Shown piece after piece: positions 6,335 to 6,436 of a DNA stretch of 6,436 nucleotides; positions within the stretch are counted from its first letter, which is position 1, and each line of letters starts with the position of its first letter. Both the position numbers and the translations under genes were made by a program. The notes beneath the pieces were generated by a model. It made no database searches and was not told where the DNA came from. It saw only the letters and a list, made by a program, of their open reading frames with translations. Origin of the DNA: CAZNLL01 sp964573885 (GTDB lineage Bacteria; Desulfobacterota; DSM-4660; Desulfatiglandales; Desulfatiglandaceae); NCBI GenBank assembly GCA_964573885.1, contig CAZNLL010000174.1, positions 1-6,436 of the forward strand. Direction: 5' to 3'.

Positions 6335-6436
6335 GACGCCTTGGGGGGAAAAGGCCTTCCGGATGGTACGTTGAAGCAGGTTAAAGTTGCTGATAATGAT
6401 GAAACGTCAGTAACGTTTGATGAAGAAGCTATGTTG

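Noticed and set aside
1..6436. CRISPR array, tRNA, rRNA, riboswitch or complete mobile element
   Set aside because: No spaced direct repeats, tRNA-like fold or GTTCRA-type arm, riboswitch core, or paired terminal repeats with a transposase were seen on either strand.

Overview
The window looks like chromosomal DNA from an anaerobic, moderately GC-rich Desulfobacterota-type (deltaproteobacterial) bacterium. That assignment is inferred from two things. One is a short F0-only ATP synthase cluster (subunit I, a, c) without the F1 genes. The other is a linked NADH-sensing repressor gene, rex, preceded by a near-consensus Rex operator. No species can be named from the sequence.

Layout. Positions 1-351 hold no secure gene. 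The first ~100 bases are AT-rich and could encode, on the minus strand, the membrane-spanning N-terminus of a protein that leaves the window. The rest is the upstream region of pdxA, with a plausible promoter. Then come two plus-strand genes 20 bases apart: pdxA (vitamin B6 synthesis, best start TTG at 352) and uvrA (nucleotide excision repair). uvrA ends 9 bases from the stop codon of the convergent rex gene, with no hairpin between them.

The right half is entirely minus-strand. In transcription order it reads: an ATP synthase subunit I gene that looks damaged at its 5' end, atpB (subunit a), atpE (subunit c), a strong intrinsic terminator, a Rex box, then rex. The terminator separates the F0 transcript from rex, so rex probably has its own autoregulated promoter. 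The F0 genes form the membrane ion channel and rotor; F1 and the peripheral stalk must be encoded elsewhere. Rex responds to the NADH/NAD+ ratio, so its position beside energy-conserving genes makes sense.

Most of the window is conserved core metabolism, and I found no clear undescribed system. The points most worth a second look are: the interrupted subunit I gene at the right edge; the rex leader, where an ideal ribosome-binding site serves a tiny TTG mini-ORF overlapping the rex start; a non-canonical Asp in the first ABC signature of UvrA; and the possibly broken, AT-rich membrane-protein start at the left edge.
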